DNA of 64,000 nucleotides from Watersipora subatra (lineage: Eukaryota > Bryozoa > Gymnolaemata > Cheilostomatida > Watersiporidae): positions 4,568,001 through 4,632,000 of the forward strand of contig NC_088710.1 of the NCBI RefSeq assembly GCF_963576615.1, given 5' to 3'. Below are positions 46,300 through 56,939 of the stretch, piece after piece; position 1 is the first letter of the stretch; every line of letters starts with the position of its first letter. Below the pieces are notes generated by a model. It saw only the letters and a program-made list of their open reading frames with translations. It made no database searches and was not told where the DNA came from. The position numbers and the translations under genes are program-made.

Positions 46300-48342
46300 A
46301 CTCATGAGTAGTTCAACAAGACACTCTGTTTCGAATTGTTGTACTTCGATTGGTTAGTAAAGCCTTGTATGGACCTGCAGACTTTTTAAGATTTTGCCTG
46401 GTCTAATAGTATGTTCAGCAGCTCTATTCCCTCGAGGATGGTGCGATGACGCCATGACCTTGTGACGAGCTGATTTGAGAAGTCTTTGGCAAGCTGCCAG
46501 AACTCTTGACTGGCATATTGTGATGTAGTATCAGAACCAATTGCAGGCCAAGAACGATTTGAGTGACATTATAGTCGGTTTGGTGTTAAGGTTCGATAGT
46601 TTTCTTATTTTGACATATCTTGAAAGATAGTCTGTACAATGATGTAATTTGATTGTTTCCAACAATACAATACAGGTCAGTTTCAAACTATTGCCACTGT
46701 CTGTTTAGCAGACTGCAAGATTTCAACGGTTTTCGATGTTTTTCTTGATTGTCTTGACATGTACGCCATCATTTTACAATATCTGTGGTTTTTAGGATAC
46801 ATCAAGCAATCAAACAGACTAGCGAGTCTATTCCCTGTACTTCTGTATACCTGAATATCTATCATGTGAACCTCGAAGCATACTCATGCGTTCTGATAGG
46901 GGTATTATGATGCATCTAGCATATCGCAATAAACCATCGGGTTCAAATTGAGACCAATAAGTTGAGACTGAGCATGCCGATATGATTTGAGATATTTGTC
47001 AATGTCAGATAAGTACCCTGGCCAAACTTGTTGAATGTACTCAACCACAAATGACAGTCCTTTGGCTGCTTGCTCATCAGTTCAACTAAAGAAAAGCAGT
47101 TGCTCAGTTGCAGGTAACTTTACTAAGTCAGTAGTTGTAGCCACATGAACATTTTTTGCTAGCGCAACATAATCTTAGTTTGGTCTTTCTGAAGGTTGCC
47201 ATGACAATAAGTCAGCTATGTAGTTGTATAGGTTTTATAGAAAACCCAAAGTTAAAGTAAAAACTCAAAGTGAACCCTCAAGTTTTACTCCAGTAAAAAA
47301 TTAAAGTTGAAGTAAAACTCGAAATAAAAACAAAGGTTTTCACATCTCATACCTATTCAACTTGGAGGCAGACTGATTAATGAGTTACAAATAGTGAACA
47401 AAACCTGTTCTAGTCGACCTATGGATACGGTCATCGGTCAGCATCTTGGCATACTTTCAGTAAGATGATTCAAGCAATTGTTTTTACAATTAGCCACGAA
47501 TAGTTTTTTTGTAGACTGAGGGCAAAGAAAGATAGTATATTGCCAACAGCGGAAAGTGACTTGTGCGTAGATTCCACTAGTATGTGTGTACATGTAGGTT
47601 CATGTATATCATAATGTATGAGTAAGAATTACTATATGAGCTAAGGACATGTTGAGTAAAACCATTACAGGTTAATTTTGCCTGGGATATGCTCCATTGT
47701 GAATGGATATTTTACAGTTCTGTGTCGCTGTCTATGTATTTATAATGTCAGATCATTGACTGGTTTAGAGTTGAATATTGGTAGCAATGGCTCGCAACCA
47801 ATGCCCCACAATGTACATTTCTAATTTCATGCAAGCCCATGCGATTCCTAGAGATTTTTTTCGATTGGTGATCATATTTTCTCTGTGTCAGTAAGAGATT
47901 TAGAGTTGGCTGTTATTCAGCGCCGGAGACATCTTGTGTTTGGAACGATACGGTTCCTAAGCTTTTGTTAGACGCATCACGCATACTGATAGTGGCTTTG
48001 TTGGACTGTACCAAGCTAAACATGTTGCAGAATCGAGCTCTGCTTTCATATCTACTACAGCTTGTTGTTTTTGTGTAACATTACATGTCTATGGTGAAAT
48101 CTTTCTAAACAATTCTCTTAGGGGTAAATACTTTGGTGTACTAAACCTAACGAAATACATGCATATCTGCTTTCAAGGTTGGTAGTTAAATATTCAACTA
48201 TATAGAAAACCTCATTAGCATGTCTATTGCCAATACTCAATTTAGCGTCTGCCTTCCCAACAATGGGTAATGCAAAGTTACCAGGGCCTATAAGACGGCA
48301 GTCTGATTGCGTTAGCTGATTACCATGTCCACCAATTTCCAA
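46300..48342 (-). pseudogene. Ty3/gypsy relic 2 (protease, RNase H, integrase; RT missing)
   Basis: Minus-strand order: protease-end region (LSIGNRHANEVFYIVEYL, 48.15-48.25 kb), then RNase H (DSATCLAWYSPTKPLSV, about 48.0 kb; TDTEK, 47.9 kb). The pol spacer IADLLSWQPSERP is near 47.2 kb. The integrase N-terminus is GLLRYARCIIIPLSER (about 46.9 kb), and the integrase core is HHCTDYLSRY (46.64 kb) with SQYASQEFWQLAKDF (46.5 kb). Protease and RNase H are nearly adjacent, so the reverse transcriptase (about 0.7 kb) has been deleted. Many stops and frameshifts. Order and motifs fit the K02A2.6-like gypsy group common in invertebrates. Confidence 0.75.
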
Positions 48343-48439
48343 AAAAAAATTAGGCTGTTTTATTTGCTTCTACTTTTGACTTCCACAAAATTAACTTTTT
48401 TTGATTGCCACGAGCTTTTCGCAAACACTGACTGTCTGA

Positions 48440-49600
48440 TTGTGTCATTGCATTGTGGTATTCAAGCAATTCAACTCAACAAAAATATCAGCTAAGCTAA
48501 TTTTAGTAAACCACCTTATATCAGAGAATTTTTGTGCTAGCGGATCATTCTGCTCTGTTAAAGACTGCTGTACTTGGACATGTAATTCAATTAGTCTTTG
48601 GAGCACTTTTTCACATGACAGCCATCTAACTTTTGAATGGTAGAGCAAAGGTATATTATGTGATTTAAATTTGTGGCATATCTTTTTGAAGATCCTAACA
48701 TTAAGAGGTTAACTTTTTTATCCTTCATCACTATTGCTGAATTACTTGATATTTGACAAAATGCAAGATTCTCATTGCGTAGAGGGCAGTGAGTAGACCA
48801 CTATCAGTTCTGGATTGTGTTCTTTTACTGTTTTTGCCACAAAACCCTCTCGAGCTCCTAGCATTGCAGGTGCCCCATCGCAGCAGACACTTGAGCACTG
48901 ACTCTATCTTTAAAAAAGCAATCACTCATGTTGAACATGCCCTGTCCAGAAGTAGTAGCCAAAAATTTACAAAACACTCACTCACTTTGAAGCTCCGCAT
49001 ATACCGCTGGTTGAGGTCATAGCTTGTATCTGTAGATTCATCCAATTACAGACTAAGACTTTTCCCAAGTTTACAACAAAAATAGTTAATCTTTGATGTC
49101 TAGTGATGTGTTGAATATGTGCGAAGCAATAGTGTCATTTGACAAAAGAATATGTTCAATTTTAAACAGCATCTGATCCACTGACTGTGCACACTATATT
49201 AAGTGCTGCTGGCTTCATTAAGTCCTCACAGATTGTGTGAGGTTTCTTTTGCTTTGCAACTCTCTATACTGCAAAATGTGTTACGAAAGCAGTGTTCTGT
49301 TTAGAGGAGAGTAATATGCTGGTTGACGCGTTGTTAAGTACAGTAGCTGGCATTCAACTTCCTGGTCTTTTCATTTAAAAAGCTTCATCTGTTTTAATGC
49401 AGTCTGCATGTTTAGTTTCAAGATGCCGTTGAAGCTTATTATTTTTCAAGGGTTAATTGCTCAATACCTCTGCATAGAGCACACACTAATCTTGTTATGC
49501 CATCGGCATCCACTAAGGACACGCTGACTTAGTTAAAGATGGACTTACACAAGATTTTACTAGATTTCTTCAGAAAGTTTCGTTATTTTTATACCATTCC
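48440..49600 (-). pseudogene. hAT relic of the ZBED/GTF2IRD2-like type
   Basis: Minus-strand order: KLQRHLETKHADCIKTDEAF (49.4 kb), then VAKQKKPHTICEDLMKPAAL (49.2-49.25 kb). CCDGAPAMLGARE is at 48.87 kb, containing the conserved catalytic-region CTDGAPAM-type motif. LLYHSKVRWLSCEKVLQRL is at 48.6-48.65 kb, with DIFVELNCLN at 48.47 kb. The order matches animal hAT transposases related to ZBED5/8 and GTF2IRD2. Several frame shifts and stops disrupt it, and the C-terminal dimerisation part is cut off where gypsy 2 begins at 48.34 kb. Confidence 0.8.
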
Positions 49601-50050
49601 CGATTGTTTTTGCTGTTTGAGGTGATTTGACTGCCAGAGTGTTTCAATATTAAAATCTGCAAAAGATGTTTGCAGTTAAAACGCAGTCCACAAGGCCAGT
49701 CTTTTGAATGTACTGCATCAGCTGATTACTAACTTGGGCAGCTTTGAGAGCAATCTGAAGCGGTATATGCTGGACATTAGAAATAGGGAGTTCCGCAATC
49801 ATCTTTTGAATGAGCAGAGGTTCGAAGTTTGAGTTTTTTTTACGTTTGTGGGTGCTCTACTCAAAATCTACTACAACTAGTTTTACTTCCAAGACACTCC
49901 CATGTCTTTCATATAAAAACCTCATCAACCGAAATCGGAACCGCTGTCAGCGAATGGGAAGTTTGTACAACTCCTTTTCTGCCATTAGTGACAACAAACG
50001 TTTATGGTCGGGTATGGCTGCTTGAAGTTTCTTTTATCTAAATAAAAATG
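49601..50050. other. No gene recognised
   Basis: Separates the hAT relic from gypsy 3. Short frames on both strands have no known motif. Confidence 0.35.
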
Positions 50051-51890
50051 ACATTTTTCGCCACCCAACACATAGCTAAAGCTTCTTCTATCTGCACATA
50101 GTGCTTATCAGTGTCTGTGAGAGTTCATGTTGCTATGGTGATGGGCTTGTAACTGTCATTTGTTTTTTGAAAAATAGTTTCTCCTACATCGTAGAAGGTT
50201 TAGGTGGAAAACCATATTTCTGCATCCATATCAAAAGGTACAAGGACTGGAAATTTACAACTTTTGCTCGAGCACTTCGACCTCCTTTGTCATCTCAGAT
50301 GTCTAATCAAGCCATTCTTATTGAGCTTGAGCAGCTCATTAGGATCATTTTCACCTGTCAAGATGAACTTTCCCAAATAGCTAATCATTCCAAAGAATTT
50401 CTTCAGAGCCTTCCTGTTCTTGAGCACTGACGTCTTGAATATCAGAAATTTTTTCTGGGTCCACATGAGTTACCGATACATCAATAATATGACAAAAAAG
50501 CCGATTTTATTCTGGAAGAATTCACATTTGTTTACGTTGAGTGTGATTTCTGTCGCCACAAAAAGTGAAAGAATTGTTTCCACCTTCTTAGAGTATTCCT
50601 CCTCAGTTTTTGTATAAATAAGGATATCACCCATCTGGCATATTGCACCTTTCCTCACCCTCCAAAGCTTTTTGCATCTCTTTGAAACATTTTGGGAGCA
50701 AAAAACCAAATGGCAAGCGTTTGCAAAAATATTTCCCAAGTGGTGTTATGACAGTAGTTGAGTTTTGAGGTTTTTACTCAACTGTAGCTGCCATTAACGG
50801 CAGTTTGCATCTAGCTTGGAGAACATGCGAGATTGTTTCAGACTAGCAATGTTTTTGTCTGTCGCGGGCATCGAGTAATTATATCTCAGCACAGCTTTGT
50901 TCAAGCAAATAACGTCAAAACATACCCATATTTTACTGTTTTTAGGCAGTGCTATACAGAAAGGGCACCAAAAAGTTGGCCAATTGATTTTTCTCTCAAA
51001 ACAAACTTTGGCACCAGTATCAAAAGTGAAATCTATATCCATGCCATTCGCTTTCATAGTGCGCACTATGCTATTACTGCTACCATAGTCATTGATTATC
51101 TTTTGTAAACCATACTCTACAAAGACTTTTACTGTTAATTTTGTCCCTATAATTTCTATGACTATCTACATGGACTGTGATAACATCTATCGGGGCTCCT
51201 ACTAGTACCACTTAGGTACCCTTGTCTCTGTGGATTAGATCGTCGTCTTTCAGAACAGTCTTTTGAAGTCTGTCCTTGCATATTACATGTGAAACAACGA
51301 GCATCTTGATGATTTCTTACCTGCTGTCCTTATTTACAGCAGTAACAAGTTTTACTGTCTTGACCAGGAGAGTTGTAAGGCATGTAATTGGCTAGGCGAC
51401 CTGGGGCTGTCATTACCCTCTTTACTGCCCATCACTAGAAGCAGTAGAGTCATGGGAACAATAATGAGAATAACTATGGCATTTTTCTCTACTACATTAT
51501 TCTTATTCACATCGGAACCATTGCTTTCAGACACGAGATCTGCTAGAATCTCTAGACCTTTTACCCAAATGGTAATAATATCTGTGGTATCTACTGTGAC
51601 CCTGCTGTTGTTAGTCATAATCAGATGACCTTTTATGTGGCCAAAATAAGGCTGAGATGGAATAAGCACTAGCTTCAACGCTGCTACACTCTTACTGCCT
51701 ATGGCACCCAATAATGCTAACAATTTAGTTCGACCACGGAACTTATTGACTTGCCAGCTAAAACCAGTTCTTTATTTGGGGACAAGTAGTGAACTCAACA
51801 GCAATTTTACATTGCAATAGCCAAGACTTGAACGATTGAGTAGCATCAAAAGTGGAAAACATGGGCTTAGAAAAGATAATAAATCTATCT
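50051..51890 (-). pseudogene. Ty3/gypsy relic 3, copy 1 (gag to RNase H)
   Basis: On the minus strand, gag begins near 51882, where the start codon is AAG in this copy and ATG in the duplicate at 55238. It contains FDATQSFKSWLLQCKIAV and LLALLGAIGSKSVAALK. Zinc knuckles CFTCNMQGQTSKDC lie at about 51.28 kb. A protease-like FTFDTGAKV (51.03 kb) runs into RT AVLRYNYSMPATDKNIASL (50.87 kb) with part of protease and RT missing. CQMGDILIYTKTEEEY (RT active site, MGD for MDD) and LNVNKCEFFQNKIGF lie at 50.5-50.62 kb, and RNase H LTDTDKHYVQIEEALAM at 50.1 kb. The changed catalytic residue, stops and the deletion show it is inactive. Confidence 0.8.
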
Positions 51891-52344
51891 TAGTACTCTT
51901 GACAGAAAATTCCAGTTGCGGTTTTAAATAATAGATGAAAAGCTTGATACAATGTCACAACAACACTGAAACACGGCACTGTAATTAATTACGAAGTAAC
52001 ACCGTTAACAAAGTGCTCGGGTAAGGCAATACAATATCAACAAGCATGAAGATTCACAAAGGAAAATAGTATACTAACACAACACCAAAAAAATCACTGA
52101 CACAGAGGGCGACACTAACACCAAAGCTCTAAACCACAGTCACCATAAATAAACACCACCAATTGCATCACAATACACCACTACACCTGTAACACTAACA
52201 CCACTAACACGAGCTCACACCACCACCAGCCGCTCATACCGTAGGTGGGCCCAATGCAGGAAACACAAAGAAAACTGTCAGGAGAATGGTAAAAGTTTCA
52301 ACAACGCAATACACATTGCATTCTAGGAACTTGGAAAAAATTAG
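51683..52344 (-). repeat. 660-bp direct repeat, copy 1 (gypsy 3 leader/LTR plus gag start)
   Basis: Nearly identical to 55022-55685, with only scattered substitutions, for example in the gag start codon. The block includes about 200 bp of gag and about 450 bp upstream (52344-51890 in the minus sense), presumably LTR/leader. Because gag is included, the two copies are two element insertions rather than the two LTRs of one element. Confidence 0.85.
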
Positions 52345-52788
52345 GTGACCAGACCCATAAGCATACTTATCAGCATCTACTTTTGAGACAGTACTAGTAG
52401 CGTTAAATTGACCAGCTTTTACTTCAGTTAACAGACTTTCCAACTCTGGTCAGATGTGTAGCTTTTAATTTGGGGGCTAAATCTTTCAACGACAAAGTAC
52501 TTTTTTGCAGTAGCTGCATATGAGTTGAAGTATCATTAAAGCCATTAAAAGCTACTGAAAAAGGTTTACGCAAATCTTCACTATCGTCGAAGCCCATACT
52601 CCAATTTTCCAACTCTTAGCAAGTAAGCTACAACATTTTCTCTGATAGCTTGTGCTACAGTAACAAATTTCATTGAAATACTTTCTTCATGCCCAAAATG
52701 ATCTTGCACCATTTTTAAAGCATCTCCATAAGCGTTTTCGCTATCAGATTCGATGTCAAATCCTAGTCTGCAACAATTCAATAACTTT
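52345..52788 (-). pseudogene. Ty3/gypsy gag fragment, interrupted by a BEL/Pao element
   Basis: The minus strand gives ENAYGDALKMVQDHFGHEES and FVTVAQAIRENVVAYLLRV, the conserved gag helix region, then after a frameshift KDLAPKLKATHLTRV, and KYAYGSGHL, resembling a zinc knuckle with lost cysteines. It ends abruptly at 52344, where the gypsy 3 copy 1 leader begins. It is plausibly the continuation of the gag start at 55028-55238, split by the BEL/Pao insertion at 52789-55027. Confidence 0.65.
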
Positions 52789-53346
52789 TGTTGCAGTCAG
52801 CGGAAGTGATGTTGTGATTTTACGAGTTTATTCTTGATAACATTGATAGCTGTAAAACTACAATTCAAACAATTTTTTACAGCATTTCCAACTACATTTA
52901 AATGTATCCAAAATTATTTGTCTACAGCAACCCATACAAAACACTGTTTCAAAATTTAAACTTCACACAATAGTACAAAAATGTTGTTACATACCTGTTT
53001 TTAAGCCTTCGCTGAATTCGTAGGTAGAAGAAAGAATGTCTAAGTAGTATATTGTCCAATGTGATAATCAAAAGGTTGAGCTAGTTAGCCACAATTTCAG
53101 ACTGCTCTATAATATACCTGTAGCTCCATCTACTATTGACTGACCCCTAACAAATTTGTCATAACTTATACACTATTTCAAAATAATAAGGATTGGTAAC
53201 TGTTTGCTTATAGAAAAATGCAAAAGACAGCTGTATGTAAACTGCTTGATCATAGCATGCTAATTAATAACGAGGAGCAAAAAGATTACACAAGTGTATC
53301 AGCAGTCGATAGCACGCTCTAGCGCCTTGAAACTATTGCTGGTACA
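52789..53346 (-). repeat. 3' LTR of the gag-only BEL/Pao-like element
   Basis: 558-bp TG...CA repeat. It differs from the other LTR by substitutions and several small indels, indicating some age. Confidence 0.8.
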
Positions 53347-53462
53347 CCCCCGCCTAAATCGCAAAGTGATTTCCTAACTGTTGAACCTAAACTTTGTTGG
53401 GTATGAGCAGGATACATTTAGTAATTGGTTTTTCTATTGTAACTTGCTTTCCATTGACGGCA

Positions 53463-54135
53463 TCATAAGATTTTAGGTTTTGGGGTTAGGACTTTGGGTT
53501 TATTAGCAGGCCATGAATTTAATCTTGTTCTAAAGGCCTCTGTGAAAGCGAATCTGTTGCCAAGTCTAGCATCGAGAATATTCTTTGCTCTGTCATAAGC
53601 TCCATCCGTAGGCAAAGTGAGATACCCTTCAATGCATTCCTTTGCTTTTCCTTCAACGTATTGTTTAAGGTAGACAATCTTTTTTCGAGTCAGCATGTTC
53701 TGACTGCCTATCATAGCAGTAAGTTCTGTCTTCCAATTTGGGTATTTCAAAGGGTCTTTAGCAAATTTAAAAGGTTCAGGTTTTGGAATGCTGTTGAAAG
53801 TAACCAGTTCCTCTAGTTGACTTTGGTGATCACATTGCGAAGGTTGTTGCTGTCCCTGTTGACCAATTTTAGCCAATTCTAATTCCAATTCAAGGAATCC
53901 TCACTCTCTGTTTAGTGTGGCTGTCGTTACGTGAAGATTTGTCAGCACTTTCATCGCCACTGTCATCAGAAAAAAAACTTTTTAATGTCGTCTCTCTTTT
54001 ATACTAACTTTGAAGTCTTTCGAGAAGCTCTTTTTTTGTTGTATGTTTTGGTAATTAATGTCTAGCAAGCTCTTTTTCAAGCTTTTAAACAGTCAATAAT
54101 TCTAGCATATCTGATGATAAGCTACCAGAAGCCAT
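53463..54135 (-). pseudogene. BEL/Pao-type gag (SAP-like N-terminus plus DUF1759-like capsid)
   Basis: Reading starts at the ATG at 54135 (MASGSLSSDMLELL), with KKELLERLQS resembling a SAP-like helix pair; this part has in-frame stops. The intact stretch 53888-53463 gives KPEPFKFAKDPLKYPNWKTE, KIVYLKQYVEGKAKECIEGY and AFRTRLNSWPANKP, the classic DUF1759 capsid pattern of BEL/Pao gag. The protein would form virus-like particles in an active element. No zinc knuckle or pol follows before the LTR. Confidence 0.75.
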
Positions 54136-54482
54136 AATATATGCAATGCAATCTAAACGAAGTCACGCAACAAGAGGTCAAATTATACTATCACGCATGA
54201 CCCACTGCTGATGCACCTGTATATAAAAATACAATAATGAGCGCAAAAATTATAAATAGTAGTAGAACAAAATTGAATCAATTAGCTATTAGCATTTACA
54301 AACTACACGGTTTGTCCTTTCTTAACTAGTGCTCTGATATTTGAACTGTTACTTGCTGTTATGGCTGTAGGTAATTGGTTGCAGCTGTAGAACGTATCAA
54401 GTCGGTTCTGCCGCGGCTCTAGCTGATGTCATCAAGTAGGTGCAGTTTCACCAGCTTGTAGTTTTCTCCCGAACAGTTTTAC

Positions 54483-55027
54483 TGTTGCAGTCAGCAAAGT
54501 GATGTTGCGATTTTACGAGCTTATTCTTGATAACATTGATAACCGTAAAACTACAATTTACTACAGCATTTTTAGCTACATTTAAATTTATCCAAAATTA
54601 TTTGTCAACAGCAACCCATACAACTATGTTTCAAACTTTAAACTGTACACAATAGTACAAAAATGTTGTCACACATGACTGTTTTCAGGCCTTCGCTGAA
54701 TACGTAGGTAAAAAGAATGTCCAAGTGGTATATTGTCCAATGTGATAATCAAAAGGTTGAGCTAGTTAGCCATTGATTTCAGATAGTGCTCTATAATATA
54801 CCTGGAGCTCCATCTACTTTCGACTGACCTCTAGCAAGTTTGTCATAAATTATATGCTATTTCAAAATAATATGGATTAACTGTTTGCTTATAGAAAAAT
54901 ACAAAAGACAGCTGTATGTAAACTGCTTGATCATAGCATGCTAATTATAAACGAGAATCAAAAAGATTACACAGGGGCACCAGCAGTCGATAGCACGCTC
55001 TAGCGCCTTTAAACTCTCGCTGCTACA
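54483..55027 (-). repeat. 5' LTR of the gag-only BEL/Pao-like element
   Basis: 545-bp direct repeat of 52789-53346. Its right end (CGCTGCTACAC.CTTACTGCC) coincides with sequence also present in the uninterrupted gypsy 3 copy at about 51680-51700, so the precise junction is ambiguous. Confidence 0.8.
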
Positions 55028-55685
55028 CCCTTACTGCCTATGGCACCCAATAATGCTAACAATTTAGTTCGACCACGGAACTTATTGACTTGCCTGCTAA
55101 AAAGTTCTTTACTTGGGGACAAGTAGTGAACTTAACAGCAATTTTACATTGCGATAGCCAAGACTTGAATGATTGAGTAGCATCAAAAGTGGAAAACGTT
55201 AGCTTAGAAAAAGATAATAAATCTATCTTAGTACTCATGACAGAAAATTCCAGTTACGGTTTTAAATAATAGATGAAAAGTTTGATACAATGTCACAACA
55301 ACACTGGAACACGACACTGTAATTAATTACGGAGTAACACCGTTAACAATGTGCCCGGGTAAGGCAATACAATATCAACAAGCATGAAGATTCACAAAGA
55401 AAAATAGTACACTAACACAACACCATAATAATCACTGACACAGAGGGCGACACTAACACCAAAGCTCTAAACCACAATCGCCATAAATAAACACCACCAA
55501 TGGCATCACGATACACCACTACACCTGTAACACTAACACCACTAACACGAGCTCACACCACCACCAGCCGCTCATACCGTAGGTGAGCCCGATGCAGGAA
55601 ACACGAAGAAAACTGTCAGAAAAATGGTAAAAGTTTCAACAACGCAATACACCATGAATTCTAGGAACTTGGAAAAGAATTAGGT
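55022..55685 (-). repeat. 660-bp direct repeat, copy 2 (gypsy 3 leader/LTR plus gag start)
   Basis: Second copy of 51683-52344. Here the gag start ATG (55238, MSTKIDLLSFSKLTFSTFD) is preserved and gag is cut at 55028 by the BEL/Pao LTR. Its upstream end at about 55685 is followed by unrelated sequence. Confidence 0.85.
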
Positions 55686-55689
55686 TTTT

Positions 55690-56935
55690 CACAAGTTGTA
55701 TGTAGAAGATGCACACAGATTTCATTGTTTTTTTTCTTATCCTGTCAACTGTACCATGTTAGGTTTGAATGTACCACGTACGGTTCATTATAAGAAGTGA
55801 TCGAGTCCAGGCTCTAGTCTTAAGGAGTACATTGACATTAGAGAACCTTACTGGAAGTCCTTGACATTTATAGCTGGCCCGGAAACAGTCTTGACTTTGA
55901 CTTAACCCCGAGCTGTAACATTAAGCCGAATCATCCAGATAGGGTTATTTAACACACCACATAGCTGCTCCCTGCACCTGGTTCGATGCAAACTGTTTAG
56001 TTTTTTGAATAGTTTTAATGTGAGGTCTGGTAGCTCAAATAAATACTTGTATATTCATTCACTATCTCTTACACCTACTACACCGCCCTACTACTAAGAC
56101 ATCATTCATAGGTCCATAGTCACAGTTCTCACTCTGTATTTGCAAACGATGAACTGATGCACTAATTGTATTGGATCTTAAGCTATCTTGTTGGAGGCGG
56201 ACCTCTCCAAAATCTTGTTTTTATAGGTTCAAAGTGAGCATTTAACATTTTAATGCAGTTAGGTTAACCAATGTCTTTGCTTTATAACCATCTCAAGGGT
56301 CAAACGTGAACTGGTTATATGCATATGTCAAGTTGCTTGTCATAGCCATCAGCATGTGATAAATTTGCTCTTATAAGTTGGATGTAAGATCACTGTTTCT
56401 TGACCATACCGTATGCATTAAACTAGTCTTTAAAAAATTTTCATGCTGTTGCTAGATTGCCAAACGTAAAGTTTAGTGATTTTACAAATTTAGAAGGCTT
56501 TTATTCAGTATTGACAGCCATTAACTTCACACACATTGACTCCTTCCTAACTTAGGGCGCATCTGCCACTTCTGTAAACTATCCACTCATACTAAAGTCA
56601 AGATTCCAGCAAATCTTTATAAACAGGATTTTAATGACAGGTTCAAACAAATCTGTTTCTTCGTAAGGAGCCCAGTAATTTCAAAATCAAGTTTTAAGAC
56701 CACAGAAATATGCTCAACTTTGTAGGCATGGTCGATTATGACACCTTAAACTTTGTGTGTGTGGATATGTATGTGTGTTTAGCCAGGCTTAAATCAAGCG
56801 CTCAAGTAAACTAATGTACTCCCATTTTTGGCCTTTTTCACTTTTTTTGATACCGCGCTCGCCTGATCACTGTCAACCAATTCGGGAATTCATAACTTCC
56901 TCTTCATAACCTGGTTGGATTTCTGAATAGTCATT
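55690..56935. other. No gene recognised; downstream part of gypsy 5
   Basis: Lies between the gypsy 3 repeat and the gypsy 5 integrase tail. It may contain the gypsy 5 3' LTR, but no second copy is in the window and no motif is clear. Confidence 0.3.
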
Positions 56936-56939
56936 CCAA

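Larger units (their letters stand above)
52789..55027 (-). mobile_element. Gag-only BEL/Pao-like LTR element
   Basis: LTRs at 52789-53346 and 54483-55027 both read TGTTGCAGTCAG at the left and end in TACA at the right (GCTGGTACA and GCTGCTACA), and are clearly homologous along their length. A purine-rich AGGCGGGGG tract lies just inside the low LTR on the minus strand, fitting a polypurine tract. The internal 1.1 kb holds only a gag-like gene and no protease, RT or integrase, so the element is nonautonomous. Flanking 5-mers do not give a clean target duplication. Confidence 0.75.
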
